Of a stretch of DNA of 64,000 bases, positions 54,134 to 62,512 are shown piece after piece. The position numbers and the translations under genes are program-made. Source of the stretch: an uncultured Pseudomonadales bacterium (GTDB lineage Bacteria > Pseudomonadota > Gammaproteobacteria > Pseudomonadales > Azotimanducaceae); NCBI GenBank assembly GCA_937921865.1, contig CAKZWF010000006.1:124001-188000 (forward strand). Reading direction: 5' to 3'. Positions within the stretch are counted from its first letter, which is position 1. Each line of letters opens with the position of its first letter. A model generated the notes under the pieces. The model did not search any database and was not told the origin of the DNA. It worked only from the letters and a program-made list of their open reading frames with translations.

Positions 54134-54831
54134 TGAAAGTATCCCACCCTGAGGGAAATGAAATCGCACCGGTCATCACCATTGATGGTCCCAGTGGTTC
54201 AGGCAAAGGAACTATCGCCGGCCTGCTGGCAAAAAACCTTGGCTGGCACCTGCTGGACAGTGGCGCTCTGTACCGGATCGTCGCCGCCAGAGCCCTGGAT
54301 CTGGATATTGCGCTCGACGACGCGGCGGCACTGGCCGCGATGGCCGGCAGTCTGTCGATCAGGTTTGCAGAAGATCTGGTGGAGGTGGATGGCCAGGACC
54401 TGACACTGGTGATTCGCACCGAAGCGGTGAGTGCCGCCGCCTCTGAAGTCGCGGCACTGCCGGAAGTTCGCGACGCGATCCTGCAGGCCCAGCGGGCGAT
54501 GTGTCAGCCTCCTGGACTGGTGGCCGATGGCAGGGATATGGGTACGGTGGTCTTTCCCGGAGCCCGGCTCAAAATCTACCTTGATGCCAGTGCTGAGGTC
54601 CGCGCTGAGCGGCGCTATAATCAGTTGAAAAACAAGGGTTTGAGTGTTAGTCTCCGCGCCCTTCTCACGAGCCTGCAGGAGCGGGACGCGAGAGATAAAG
54701 GTCGCGCTGTTTCACCGCTCGAACCTGCCAAAGATGCTCTGGTCATCGACAGTACTGATTTGTCTATCGACGAAGTGCTGGCTCGAATCCACACCGAAGC
54801 ACTGAAGCGGGATCTGGTGGACGGCGTTTAA
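54133..54831 (+). CDS. cmk: Cytidylate kinase
   Basis: Phosphorylates CMP and dCMP with ATP. The P-loop is ITIDGPSGSGKGTIAGLLAKNL; LDSGALYR, VADGRDMGTVVFPGARLKIYLDAS, AERRYNQL and the C-terminal DALVIDSTDLSIDEV are characteristic. Length (232) is slightly above the E. coli protein. GTG start overlapping the tyrA stop by one base. It is followed by the rpsA leader, the conserved cmk-rpsA-ihfB order. Confidence 0.96.
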   Translation: MKVSHPEGNEIAPVITIDGPSGSGKGTIAGLLAKNLGWHLLDSGALYRIVAARALDLDIALDDAAALAAMAGSLSIRFAEDLVEVDGQDLTLVIRTEAVSAAASEVAALPEVRDAILQAQRAMCQPPGLVADGRDMGTVVFPGARLKIYLDASAEVRAERRYNQLKNKGLSVSLRALLTSLQERDARDKGRAVSPLEPAKDALVIDSTDLSIDEVLARIHTEALKRDLVDGV

Positions 54832-55027
54832 TTTAACCAACGTCGGCATCCGGATAGTTCCATCCGCTGCCAACACAACCGGAGCGCTATTCCCCCGAAG
54901 GTCCCGCGATTGCTGTCCTTTTCAACAGTTAGTTGCTGTTTGGGGACCACGATCACAGGAGACACCCGCCAGTTGGTCAACCACACCGAGGCGTTGAAGA
55001 AACCGGGATACAGCGTAAATAAACTAT

Positions 55028-56710
55028 ATGAGCGAATCTTTTGCCGATCTTTTTGAAGAAAGTCTTACAACCATCGAGATGGCGCCTGGGTCCATCGTTA
55101 CCGGCACGGTGGTGGATATCGATAACGACTGGGTAGTCGTCCATGCGGGCTTGAAGTCCGAAGGTGTAATTCCCAAGGCTCAGTTTTTCGATGAAAACGG
55201 TCAGCTGAACCTCAGCATTGGGGATCAGGTCAAAGTTGCTATGGAAGTCGTCGACGACGGCTTCGGAGAGACCCGGCTCTCCCGTGAAAAAGCCCGTCGG
55301 GCTGAGTCCTGGATGATGCTGGATGATGCGTTCCAGAAGAACGAAGTCATCATCGGCATCATCAACGGCAAAGTGAAAGGTGGATTTACCGTGGATGTCA
55401 GCGACATCCGTGCGTTCCTGCCGGGTTCTCTGGTCGACATCCGGCCGTTGCGTGAGACCGCGCACCTGGAAGGCAAGCCGCTGGAATTCAAAGTTATCAA
55501 GCTGGACCAGAAGCGTAACAACGTGGTGGTTTCCCGGCGTGCGGTGCTGGAAGAAGAGAACAGTGTTGAGCGTGAGCAGTTGCTCGCCTCGCTGCAGGAA
55601 GGTCAGGAAGTCAAAGGTATCGTCAAAAACCTCACCGATTACGGTGCGTTTGTCGATCTCGGCGGCGTTGACGGACTGCTGCATATTACCGACATGGCCT
55701 GGCGGCGTATCCGCCATCCAAGCGAGATGGTCAATGTAGGTGATGAAGTTCCGGTCAAAATTCTGAAGTTCGACCGCGAAAAGAATCGTGTCAGCCTGGG
55801 TATGAAGCAGCTGGGCGAAGATCCATGGGTCGACATCACCCGTCGCTATCCGGAAGGCGCGCGAGTTTCGGCTACGGTCACCAACCTCACCGACTACGGC
55901 TGCTTTGCTGAGATCGAAGAAGGTGTTGAAGGTCTGGTGCACGTTTCTGAAATGGACTGGACCAACAAGAACATTCATCCCTCCAAGGTCGTGAATGTGG
56001 GTGATGCGGTTGAAGTCATGGTGTTGGATATCGACGAAGAGCGTCGTCGCATCTCTCTTGGTATCAAACAGTGTCGTTCGAATCCCTGGGAAGACTTTGG
56101 CATTCACCATGCCAAGACCGACCGGATCAGCGGCAAGATCAAGTCGATCACCGATTTCGGTATCTTCATTGGTCTTGACGGTGGCATCGACGGCCTGGTG
56201 CATCTGTCTGATATCTCCTGGAACGAGCCAGGTGAATCGGCGGTACGGCGCTATTCCAAGGGTGAAGAAATCGAAACCGTCATCCTGTCTGTGGATCCCG
56301 ACCGTGAGCGCATCTCGCTCGGTATCAAGCAGTTGGATGAAGATCCGTTCACCGATTACACCGCAGTCAATGACCGGGGTACCGTCGTGAAAGGCGTGAT
56401 CAAGGAAATTGAGCCCAAAGAAGCCGTTCTTGAACTGGCTGACGACGTGATGGGAATCCTCAAGGCATCTGAAATCAGCATTGATCGGGTTGAAGACGCC
56501 CGCAATGTGCTGACTGTTGGCGAAGAGATCGAAGTCAAGATCATCAGCGTAGACCGGAAGAATCGCGTGATCGGGCTTTCCATCAAGTCGAAAGACATTG
56601 AAGAAGAGCGCACAGCGGTTCGTGAGCATCGCAGCCGCGAAAGCGATCGGCCTGGTGCAACCACGCTGGGTGATCTGATCAAAGCCCAGATGGATCAGAA
56701 CGAAGACTGA
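55028..56710 (+). CDS. rpsA: 30S ribosomal protein S1
   Basis: Binds mRNA on the small subunit and helps initiate translation of structured or leader-weak messages. The 560-residue protein contains six S1 OB-fold repeats, the first two ribosome-binding and degenerate and the later ones with [26 protein letters not shown]-type sequence. The ATG has no Shine-Dalgarno sequence (it follows a taaataaactat string), in keeping with the autogenous control known for E. coli rpsA. The 196-base leader between cmk and the start carries no gene. A strong terminator follows the stop. Confidence 0.97.
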   Translation: MSESFADLFEESLTTIEMAPGSIVTGTVVDIDNDWVVVHAGLKSEGVIPKAQFFDENGQLNLSIGDQVKVAMEVVDDGFGETRLSREKARRAESWMMLDDAFQKNEVIIGIINGKVKGGFTVDVSDIRAFLPGSLVDIRPLRETAHLEGKPLEFKVIKLDQKRNNVVVSRRAVLEEENSVEREQLLASLQEGQEVKGIVKNLTDYGAFVDLGGVDGLLHITDMAWRRIRHPSEMVNVGDEVPVKILKFDREKNRVSLGMKQLGEDPWVDITRRYPEGARVSATVTNLTDYGCFAEIEEGVEGLVHVSEMDWTNKNIHPSKVVNVGDAVEVMVLDIDEERRRISLGIKQCRSNPWEDFGIHHAKTDRISGKIKSITDFGIFIGLDGGIDGLVHLSDISWNEPGESAVRRYSKGEEIETVILSVDPDRERISLGIKQLDEDPFTDYTAVNDRGTVVKGVIKEIEPKEAVLELADDVMGILKASEISIDRVEDARNVLTVGEEIEVKIISVDRKNRVIGLSIKSKDIEEERTAVREHRSRESDRPGATTLGDLIKAQMDQNED

Positions 56711-56739
56711 TTATCAGGCTCAGGTCCTGCAGCTGTAAC

Positions 56740-56767
56740 GAGCCGGCGTATGAGCCGGCTCTTTTTT
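56740..56767 (+). terminator. Rho-independent terminator after rpsA
   Basis: An 8-bp perfect stem (GAGCCGGC / GCCGGCTC) with loop GTATGA is followed by six T residues. It lies 30 bases after the rpsA stop. Confidence 0.93.
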
Positions 56768-56906
56768 GCAGAATCGGGGAAAAGTCGGCAAAAAGTCGGT
56801 TTTTTCGTCCTCTGAAGGCCGATAACCTGGGTGATATTGGTCCTGCCATACAAAAGATGGCAAAAAAGCTATAAAAATCAAAGACAAAAGCTTTTAATAT
56901 CCGCCT

Positions 56907-57269
56907 ATGACCAAGTCCGAGCTAATCGACATTATTGCTGCGAAGCAGAACCAGCTGTCCGCGAAGGACGTGGAGCTGGCGGTGAAAACTCTGATAGAGC
57001 TGATGTCAGAAACGCTGGCTACAGGAGAGCGGATCGAGATCCGCGGCTTCGGCAGTTTTTCGCTGCACTATCGTGCACCCCGTATCGGCCGCAATCCAAA
57101 GACCGGCGAGTCGGTGGGATTGGCCGGAAAATATGTTCCTCACTTCAAACCGGGTAAAGAGCTGCGTGACAAAGTGAATCAGGGATTGCAGCAGGAACTC
57201 GCTGACGCCAATCAGGCACCAGCTGCAGTTGCAGTGCCGACTCCGATTACCGGCACCTCACTGGATTAG
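56907..57269 (+). CDS. ihfB: Integration host factor subunit beta
   Basis: DNA-bending HU/IHF family protein, partner of Ihf[51 protein letters not shown] (the DNA-intercalating proline arm) and [15 protein letters not shown] are conserved. The last 25 residues form an alanine/proline tail beyond the usual IhfB end. The 139-base upstream region is AT-rich near the gene, with a near-repeat aaaagtcggc/aaaaagtcggt, and probably holds its own promoter after the rpsA terminator. Confidence 0.95.
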   Translation: MTKSELIDIIAAKQNQLSAKDVELAVKTLIELMSETLATGERIEIRGFGSFSLHYRAPRIGRNPKTGESVGLAGKYVPHFKPGKELRDKVNQGLQQELADANQAPAAVAVPTPITGTSLD

Positions 57270-57273
57270 TCCT

Positions 57274-57567
57274 ATGAGCTGGCTCGGCAGATTATTCTGG
57301 GCAGTACTTGCGCTGCTGGTATTCCTGTTTGCAGCGCTTGCCGTCAATCAGGATCAGATCGCCCTGCAGTTTGTCACCTGGCGTACTCCGCAGTGGAGTG
57401 TGTTCTGGTGGTTGCTGCTGGCATTTTCTCTCGGCTTGCTGGTGGGTCTGATTGGCCTGGTCTGGTCGACCACTCGATTGTCTCTGCGTAACCGTCGACT
57501 GACCAAACGCCTGGCAACGGCGGAGCAGGAACTTGGCAAACTGCGAGCTCTGGGCGTCGCAGACTGA
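57274..57567 (+). CDS. lapA: Lipopolysaccharide assembly protein A
   Basis: Small inner-membrane protein of the LapA/DUF1049 (YciS) family, partner of LapB. Two hydrophobic helices (LFWAVLALLVFLFAALAV and WSVFWWLLLAFSLGLLVGLIGLVW) flank a short loop with NQDQIALQFVTW, and a basic coiled C terminus follows. The ATG at 57274 (97 residues) begins four bases after the ihfB stop; a longer frame into ihfB is spurious. The lapA-lapB pair is conserved in proteobacteria. Confidence 0.93.
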   Translation: MSWLGRLFWAVLALLVFLFAALAVNQDQIALQFVTWRTPQWSVFWWLLLAFSLGLLVGLIGLVWSTTRLSLRNRRLTKRLATAEQELGKLRALGVAD

Positions 57568-57596
57568 CGACACCGCTATCAGGGAAATAAACGCGG

Positions 57597-58766
57597 ATGC
57601 CTGAGAATTTCCTCCTCTATGGTCTGCTGGTGGTAGCCCTGGCGGTGGGTTATCTGCTTGGACGTCGGGAGCGTGCCCGCCGCCGTAAGAACATGGGACT
57701 CGGCGTCGAGGATTACATCCAGGGTCTCAATCATCTGCTCAACGAACGCCATGATCTCGCCATTGATACCTTTGTCGAGCGAATGGCCGTGGATGGCGGC
57801 ACGGTGGACACTCATCTGGCGCTGGGTGCATTAGTCCGCCGTCGTGGTGAAACTGATAAAGCCATACGTATTCACCAGAACCTACTGGCTCGACCGGCGC
57901 TCTCCCAACGCCATCGACACCAGTGTGAACTGGAACTCGCACGCGATTATCTGGCCGCCGGATTGCTGGATCGCGCCGAGAACCTGCTGCTGGAGCTGGC
58001 GGGAAAAAACTCCGAGCATGAGCACGTCGCGCGCGAATTGCTGCTGGAGATCTACCAGCAGGAAAAAGACTGGAGCAAAGCGGCGGACGTTGGTCGTGAA
58101 CTGGCACGCCAGGATCGAACGGTGCGATCGCGGGTCGCCCACTTCGAGTGTGAACTTGCGCAGCAGATGATTGATGACCAGGAGCTGCGAGCAGCTCGAG
58201 ATGCGCTGAAGCGAGCCGCCCGGCTGGACAGTCAATGTGCACGGGTGCCGCTGCTGCTGGCGCACATCGATAGGTGTGAGCAGAACTATAAAGATGTCTG
58301 TCGGCAGTTGCGCAAAGCCTGCGAGCTGGATCCTGGACTCATCGTGCCGTGTCTTGATCTGTTTGATCAGGCTTGTCGCAAGCTTGGTCAGGAGACGCAA
58401 TACCTGAGCTTTCTTCGCGAGGCGTTGAAGACTTCTGGTGACCAGGCGGTGATAGATCGACTGGCCTCGGAGTTAGAGCGCACAGACGGTGCGGATGCGG
58501 CCATAGAATTCCGACTCCGCGAACTCGAAGCGCGCCCAAGCCTTGGCACTTGTGTGGGCCTGCTTGAAGCGTTGGAAACGCATCACAAAACTCTGCAGCA
58601 CAATCAGTTGCAGCCGGTGCTTGCCCTGACGCGCTCACTGCTGGAGCGGCAAGCTCAGTACCGGTGCAGCCAGTGTGGGTTCCGCAGCAGTACATTGATG
58701 TGGCAGTGCCCGAGTTGCCGGCAGTGGTCGGTGATGAAACCGGCAGGGCCGCTGGACCTTCACTGA
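57597..58766 (+). CDS. lapB: Lipopolysaccharide assembly protein B
   Basis: TPR-repeat inner-membrane protein that tunes LPS synthesis by promoting FtsH-dependent turnover of LpxC. The single N-terminal membrane helix (FLLYGLLVVALAVGYLLGRRER) is followed by DYIQGLNHLLNERHDLAIDTFVE, a series of TPR helices to about residue 350, and a C-terminal rubredoxin-like metal site (YRCSQCGFRSSTLMWQCPSC). All elements known to matter in E. coli LapB are present. Length (389) is normal. Confidence 0.95.
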   Translation: MPENFLLYGLLVVALAVGYLLGRRERARRRKNMGLGVEDYIQGLNHLLNERHDLAIDTFVERMAVDGGTVDTHLALGALVRRRGETDKAIRIHQNLLARPALSQRHRHQCELELARDYLAAGLLDRAENLLLELAGKNSEHEHVARELLLEIYQQEKDWSKAADVGRELARQDRTVRSRVAHFECELAQQMIDDQELRAARDALKRAARLDSQCARVPLLLAHIDRCEQNYKDVCRQLRKACELDPGLIVPCLDLFDQACRKLGQETQYLSFLREALKTSGDQAVIDRLASELERTDGADAAIEFRLRELEARPSLGTCVGLLEALETHHKTLQHNQLQPVLALTRSLLERQAQYRCSQCGFRSSTLMWQCPSCRQWSVMKPAGPLDLH

Positions 58767-58894
58767 ATAGTATTCGGCTACAGTCTCACCCATCGTCGCG
58801 CTGTGTCCTCACAGCATTCCAGGCAGATGCTTCTGCTACCGATTCTTTTAAAACCATACGCTTGTTTCCCCTTAATCAGGAAAGAGAGAAGAGT

Positions 58895-59251
58895 ATGGTT
58901 GCGACCATTGAAACATACCGTTCCACCAGCCTGTTGACTGGCATCAGTCGAACCGCGAAGACCCTGGCTGCACCGCGGCAGTTGTTGTTAAAGCTGCTTG
59001 CTGGTCTGGTCTGTGTGGCATTGTATTCGACCGCTGCTGTTGCAGAGCCGGCTACCGTTAACGTCAATTCCGCGGATGCTACGACTATCGCCGAAGTGCT
59101 GGACGGCGTCGGCACAAGTCGAGCCCAGGCGATTGTTGAATATCGCCAGCAGCATGGAACCTTTGCGGATGCGTACGACCTTGCCAACGTTAAAGGCATT
59201 GGCGATCGCACCATTGAATTGAACGAAGATCGAATCCGCCTCACCGATTGA
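58895..59251 (+). CDS. ComEA-like helix-hairpin-helix exported protein
   Basis: A 118-residue protein with a long N-terminal region ending in a signal-like hydrophobic core (KLLAGLVCVALYSTAAVAE) and a C-terminal pair of HhH motifs (VNVNSADATTIAEVLDGVGTSRAQAIVEYR and YDLANVKGIGDRTIELNEDRI). This is the ComEA-type DNA-binding fold. It may bind DNA in the periplasm, for uptake or otherwise. The ATG at 58895 has a purine-rich GGAAAGAGAGAAGAG leader. A ComEA-like gene also borders the O-antigen locus of Pseudomonas aeruginosa, near wbpM. Confidence 0.85.
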   Translation: MVATIETYRSTSLLTGISRTAKTLAAPRQLLLKLLAGLVCVALYSTAAVAEPATVNVNSADATTIAEVLDGVGTSRAQAIVEYRQQHGTFADAYDLANVKGIGDRTIELNEDRIRLTD

Positions 59252-59270
59252 GCTTCCAGTTGCTCGCTGG

Positions 59271-59308
59271 TCAGGCGCCTGTTGCGATACCTCGCTGCAG
59301 GCGCCTGA
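59271..59308. repeat. Paired palindromes forming an 11-bp inverted repeat
   Basis: TCAGGCGCCTG (59271-59281) and CAGGCGCCTGA (59298-59308) are perfect inverted copies separated by 16 bases, and each contains the 10-bp self-complementary CAGGCGCCTG. It begins 20 bases after the comEA-like stop. There is no T-run after it, so a classical terminator is not supported. Confidence 0.8.
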
Positions 59309-59413
59309 TATTCTGCTGCTTTCCGGGTCGATCAACGGTATCCTCGGCCCCGCAAAACATCGCCTCCGGGCCTCGTTTGCCCGGTTTCTGCAGAAAAGGA
59401 TGATCCAGCACTT

Positions 59414-60535
59414 TTGAAACTCGTCTACGTCGTCAACGAGGCCAGTTTTTTTCTTTCTCATCGGCTACCGCTGGCTGCGGAAGCATTAGCCCGTGGTGAC
59501 GAGGTGGTGGTTGCCTGTGGCGAAGGCACTGGTGAAGCTCGCCTGAGTGCAGCCGGTATTCGCTGTCGACCGTTTCCTCTATCGCGTAGTGGTTTCAATC
59601 CGCTCGCAGAACTGCGCAGTTTCTACTTGCTGTGGCGCATCTATCAGGATGAACGCCCCGACCTGGTGCACCACGTTACGATCAAGCCGGTGATCTACGG
59701 AACTCCGGCAGCACGTTGGAGCGGGGTGCCCGCGGTTGTGAACGCGGTACCTGGTCTTGGCTTTGTGTTCACCCGTCGAGGCCAGCTGGCGAAGCTGCGC
59801 CGTGCATTTGTCTACCTGATGTACCGCCTTGCGCTGTCGCATCCAAACATGAGCGTGATCTTTCAGAATATAGACGACATGCAGATGTTCATCGACAGCG
59901 GCGTGGTTGATCGTCGCGCAGCCACGCTGATTCGAGGCTCAGGCGTGGATCTGGAGGAATTTCGCTACCTGGCTGAACCACCGCCGCCGATCACATTTCT
60001 GCTGGTCGGCCGGATGCTGCGGCACAAAGGTGTGGTCGAATATGTGCAGGCAGCCAGGGAGGTCAAAGCCCAACATCCGGACTGGTGTTTTCAGCTGCTG
60101 GGGGACGTAGACCCGGGCAACCCCGCGTCACTGACCCAGGACCAGCTGCGTGACTGGGCCCAAGAAGGCATCGTCAAATGGCTCGGTCAGCGCAGCGATG
60201 TGGCCGACCTCATGGCCAACGCGCATGTGGTGGTGTTGCCTTCTTATCGAGAGGGGTTACCGAAAACCCTGCTTGAAGCCGCCGCCAGCGGCAGGGCGAT
60301 GATTGCGTCTGACATTTCTGGCTGTCGCGAAGTGGTGCGGAGCGAAGTCACCGGTCTGCTGGTGCCGATCCGCACTCACGAAGAGCTTGCCAGCGCGATG
60401 ATTCGGTTGGGCAACAATGACGAACTGCGTCAGCGCTTCGGCCGTGCGGCCAGAGAAAAAGCTGAGGCGGTCTTTTCCGCTGAAGATGTGGTGCGCGATA
60501 CCTTTCTGTTGTACGACCAGCTGCAGCGGCAATGA
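59414..60535 (+). CDS. Glycosyltransferase, GT4-like
   Basis: GT-B fold glycosyltransferase, 373 residues, likely to add a sugar to the lipid-linked O-antigen or another surface glycan at the cytoplasmic face. YVVNEASFFLSHRLPLAAEALARG is the acceptor-domain start, and HHVTIKPVIYGTPAARWSGVPAVVNAVPGLGFVF is typical of this subgroup. LLVGRMLRHKGVVEYVQAAR and the nucleotide-sugar loop VLPSYREGLPKTLLEAAASGRAMI complete it. The likely start is the TTG at 59414. The best ribosome site (AAAAGG) actually precedes a five-codon frame MIQHF whose TGA overlaps this TTG. The stop overlaps the epimerase ATG (ATGA). Confidence 0.88.
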   Translation: MKLVYVVNEASFFLSHRLPLAAEALARGDEVVVACGEGTGEARLSAAGIRCRPFPLSRSGFNPLAELRSFYLLWRIYQDERPDLVHHVTIKPVIYGTPAARWSGVPAVVNAVPGLGFVFTRRGQLAKLRRAFVYLMYRLALSHPNMSVIFQNIDDMQMFIDSGVVDRRAATLIRGSGVDLEEFRYLAEPPPPITFLLVGRMLRHKGVVEYVQAAREVKAQHPDWCFQLLGDVDPGNPASLTQDQLRDWAQEGIVKWLGQRSDVADLMANAHVVVLPSYREGLPKTLLEAAASGRAMIASDISGCREVVRSEVTGLLVPIRTHEELASAMIRLGNNDELRQRFGRAAREKAEAVFSAEDVVRDTFLLYDQLQRQ

Positions 60536-61461
60536 AGACGGCCCTGGTGACCGGTGCCACAGGTTTCGTTGGCAGTCATCTGATTGCCCATCTCCTCGAA
60601 GCCGGATGGCAGTTGAAGGTACTTCAACGCGATGCCGAGCGATTGCCGAGGACAACGCCCGTGACTGCTGTGGAGCCAACCCTGCACAGCTCCGCAGCGC
60701 AATGGGCACCAGTATTGGAAGGTGTTGATGTGGTCTTCCACCTGGCGGGAGTTGCCCATCGGCAGGCAACTGAAGACGAGCTCGAGAGGGTGAACGCGCA
60801 GTCGCCAGCACTGTTGGCAGGTGCGGCAGAAGCTGCGGGCGTTGAGTCTTTTGTCTGGTTGAGTTCAGTGAAAGTCCTGGGTGAAACCAGCGCCGAACCC
60901 CTGTCGGAAGCCGCGGTCTATGCGCCAGCCGACCCGTATGCCCTCAGCAAAACCCGAGGTGAGCAGAACCTGCGTGAACTGTCCGTTCACTCGAGTTTCC
61001 GGTTGAGTATTGTCCGTCCACCCTTGATTTATGGGGTGGGTGTGAAGGCTAACTTTCTCGCCTTGCTGTCCCTGGCCAGACTGGCTCAGCGGGGGCTGCC
61101 GCTGCCGCTGGGTGCCGCGCAGGCACCGAGAAGCCTTCTGGCAGTAGCCAATCTTTGCGACTTTCTGACACTTGCGGCAACCCGGGGGGATGGGTTGCTG
61201 CATGTTGCAGATCCCCGGGACCTGTCGGTTGTTCAGTTGCTGGAGCGCCTGTGCCAGGGTCAGCATTTACGTTTGTGGTCAGTGCCGGAGGCGGCGATGC
61301 GTCGATTGTTGCGGTTGGCCGGTCGGGAAGGCATCTACCGCCGTCTGTTTGAGCCGCTGCAGCTGGACTGTCGCGACAGCTTTCGCAGGCTCGATTTCCA
61401 TCCTGCTCTAGACAGCGGTCCGTTTCTCGATGAGATGATGACATGGTTTCTGCAGCGCTAA
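60532..61461 (+). CDS. NAD-dependent epimerase/dehydratase (extended SDR, nucleotide-sugar)
   Basis: Extended SDR acting on a nucleotide sugar, 309 residues. ALVTGATGFVGSHLIAHLLEAGW binds NAD; VFHLAGVAH, the serine in VWLSSVKVLGE and the YALSK catalytic pair are present. RPPLIYGVGVKANFLALLSLARLAQRGLPLPLG resembles the C4-epimerase/reductase proteins of O-antigen clusters. The exact sugar is unknown. The start overlaps the upstream glycosyltransferase (ATGA); the end overlaps the next gene by 19 bases. Confidence 0.87.
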   Translation: MKTALVTGATGFVGSHLIAHLLEAGWQLKVLQRDAERLPRTTPVTAVEPTLHSSAAQWAPVLEGVDVVFHLAGVAHRQATEDELERVNAQSPALLAGAAEAAGVESFVWLSSVKVLGETSAEPLSEAAVYAPADPYALSKTRGEQNLRELSVHSSFRLSIVRPPLIYGVGVKANFLALLSLARLAQRGLPLPLGAAQAPRSLLAVANLCDFLTLAATRGDGLLHVADPRDLSVVQLLERLCQGQHLRLWSVPEAAMRRLLRLAGREGIYRRLFEPLQLDCRDSFRRLDFHPALDSGPFLDEMMTWFLQR

Positions 61462-62432
61462 CTTTCCTGGTTGGTGGCTTTGCTGTGACCGTGGTTCTTG
61501 AGTGGCTGGTGCTGCGGGTGACCCAGCGTCTGCAATTAGTGGCTATCGCGAATGCCCGTAGTTCCCATGTCGAACCGACACCGACCATGGGTGGTCTGGC
61601 CATCGTCTTCACTGTCAGCGGCTTTCTGTTGCTGCAGGCGATGGCTGGGGTGGACGCTTCGCTGGGTTTGCTGGCGGGTGGCGGACTGCTGGCGCTGGTC
61701 GGGTTGCGCGATGATATCAGCGACATAAGCGCGGTATTACGTCTGATCTGTCACGTGGTTGCCGTCTGCCTGATGCTTTACACGCTGGATCTGGCGTGGC
61801 CGACGCTGTGGTTGGCGGGGCTTACGATTCTGCTGGTCTGGCAGGTGAATCTGTTTAATTTCATGGACGGCATCGATGGTATTGCCGGGACCCAGCTGCT
61901 GCTGTTCTGCGTGGGTGTGATTGTCATCAGCGGTGGAGTGCCTGGCTGGCTGGGGGAACTGCTGTGGCTGCTGTCGGGCTCAGCGCTTGCCTTTCTGGCA
62001 TTCAACTGGCCGCCAGCGAAAATTTTCATGGGCGATGTCGGCAGCGGTTTTCTGGGGCTGGTGCTGGGTTTTCTGGTTGTTGCGCTGGCTCAGGCGGGTT
62101 TTGTGCCGTTCATCGCCTCGCTGATACTTCTGGCCGGATTCTGGTTTGACGCCAGCTATACCCTTTGTGTGAGAATACTAACAGGTCAGCAATTCGCCAG
62201 CGCCCATCGCAGTCACCTGTATCAGATTCTGGCTGCACGGCACGGTCATCGCTGGACAACGCTGATGTTCGGTGGCTTCTGTGTCAGCTGGTTGATGCCG
62301 TTGGCCTGGTTGTCGACCCAGTTTCCGGAGCGTGCGCTGTTGTGTCTGATCGCAGCGCCAGTGCCCTGTGCAGTTCTCGCACTGAGAAATCGCGTCGGAT
62401 TGCCGCCAGTAGGTCCGTATCAAAATGTATGA
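61443..62432 (+). CDS. WecA/WbpL-type polyprenyl-phosphate sugar-1-phosphate transferase
   Basis: Polytopic membrane enzyme that starts O-antigen or related glycan synthesis by moving a HexNAc-1-phosphate to undecaprenyl phosphate. About ten hydrophobic helices. PTPTMGGLAIVF, GLRDDISDISAVLRL, NLFNFMDGIDGIAG (metal/catalytic aspartates), KIFMGDVGSGFLGL and the HRSHLYQ basic loop are all typical. Length (329) fits WbpL/WecA. Overlap with the upstream epimerase indicates coupled translation. Confidence 0.91.
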   Translation: MVSAALTFLVGGFAVTVVLEWLVLRVTQRLQLVAIANARSSHVEPTPTMGGLAIVFTVSGFLLLQAMAGVDASLGLLAGGGLLALVGLRDDISDISAVLRLICHVVAVCLMLYTLDLAWPTLWLAGLTILLVWQVNLFNFMDGIDGIAGTQLLLFCVGVIVISGGVPGWLGELLWLLSGSALAFLAFNWPPAKIFMGDVGSGFLGLVLGFLVVALAQAGFVPFIASLILLAGFWFDASYTLCVRILTGQQFASAHRSHLYQILAARHGHRWTTLMFGGFCVSWLMPLAWLSTQFPERALLCLIAAPVPCAVLALRNRVGLPPVGPYQNV

Positions 62433-62512
62433 GACACCGCGCGGTGAATGAACGAAAATGGCGGTTTAAGATCCCAGTTTCAGTGCCAGTAGCGTAAGGA
62501 AGACATATAGCC

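Noticed and set aside
54977-56629. A 550-codon open frame antisense to rpsA
   Set aside because: It lies entirely opposite rpsA, has no family resemblance, and is explained by the codon bias of a highly expressed gene leaving few stops on the other strand.
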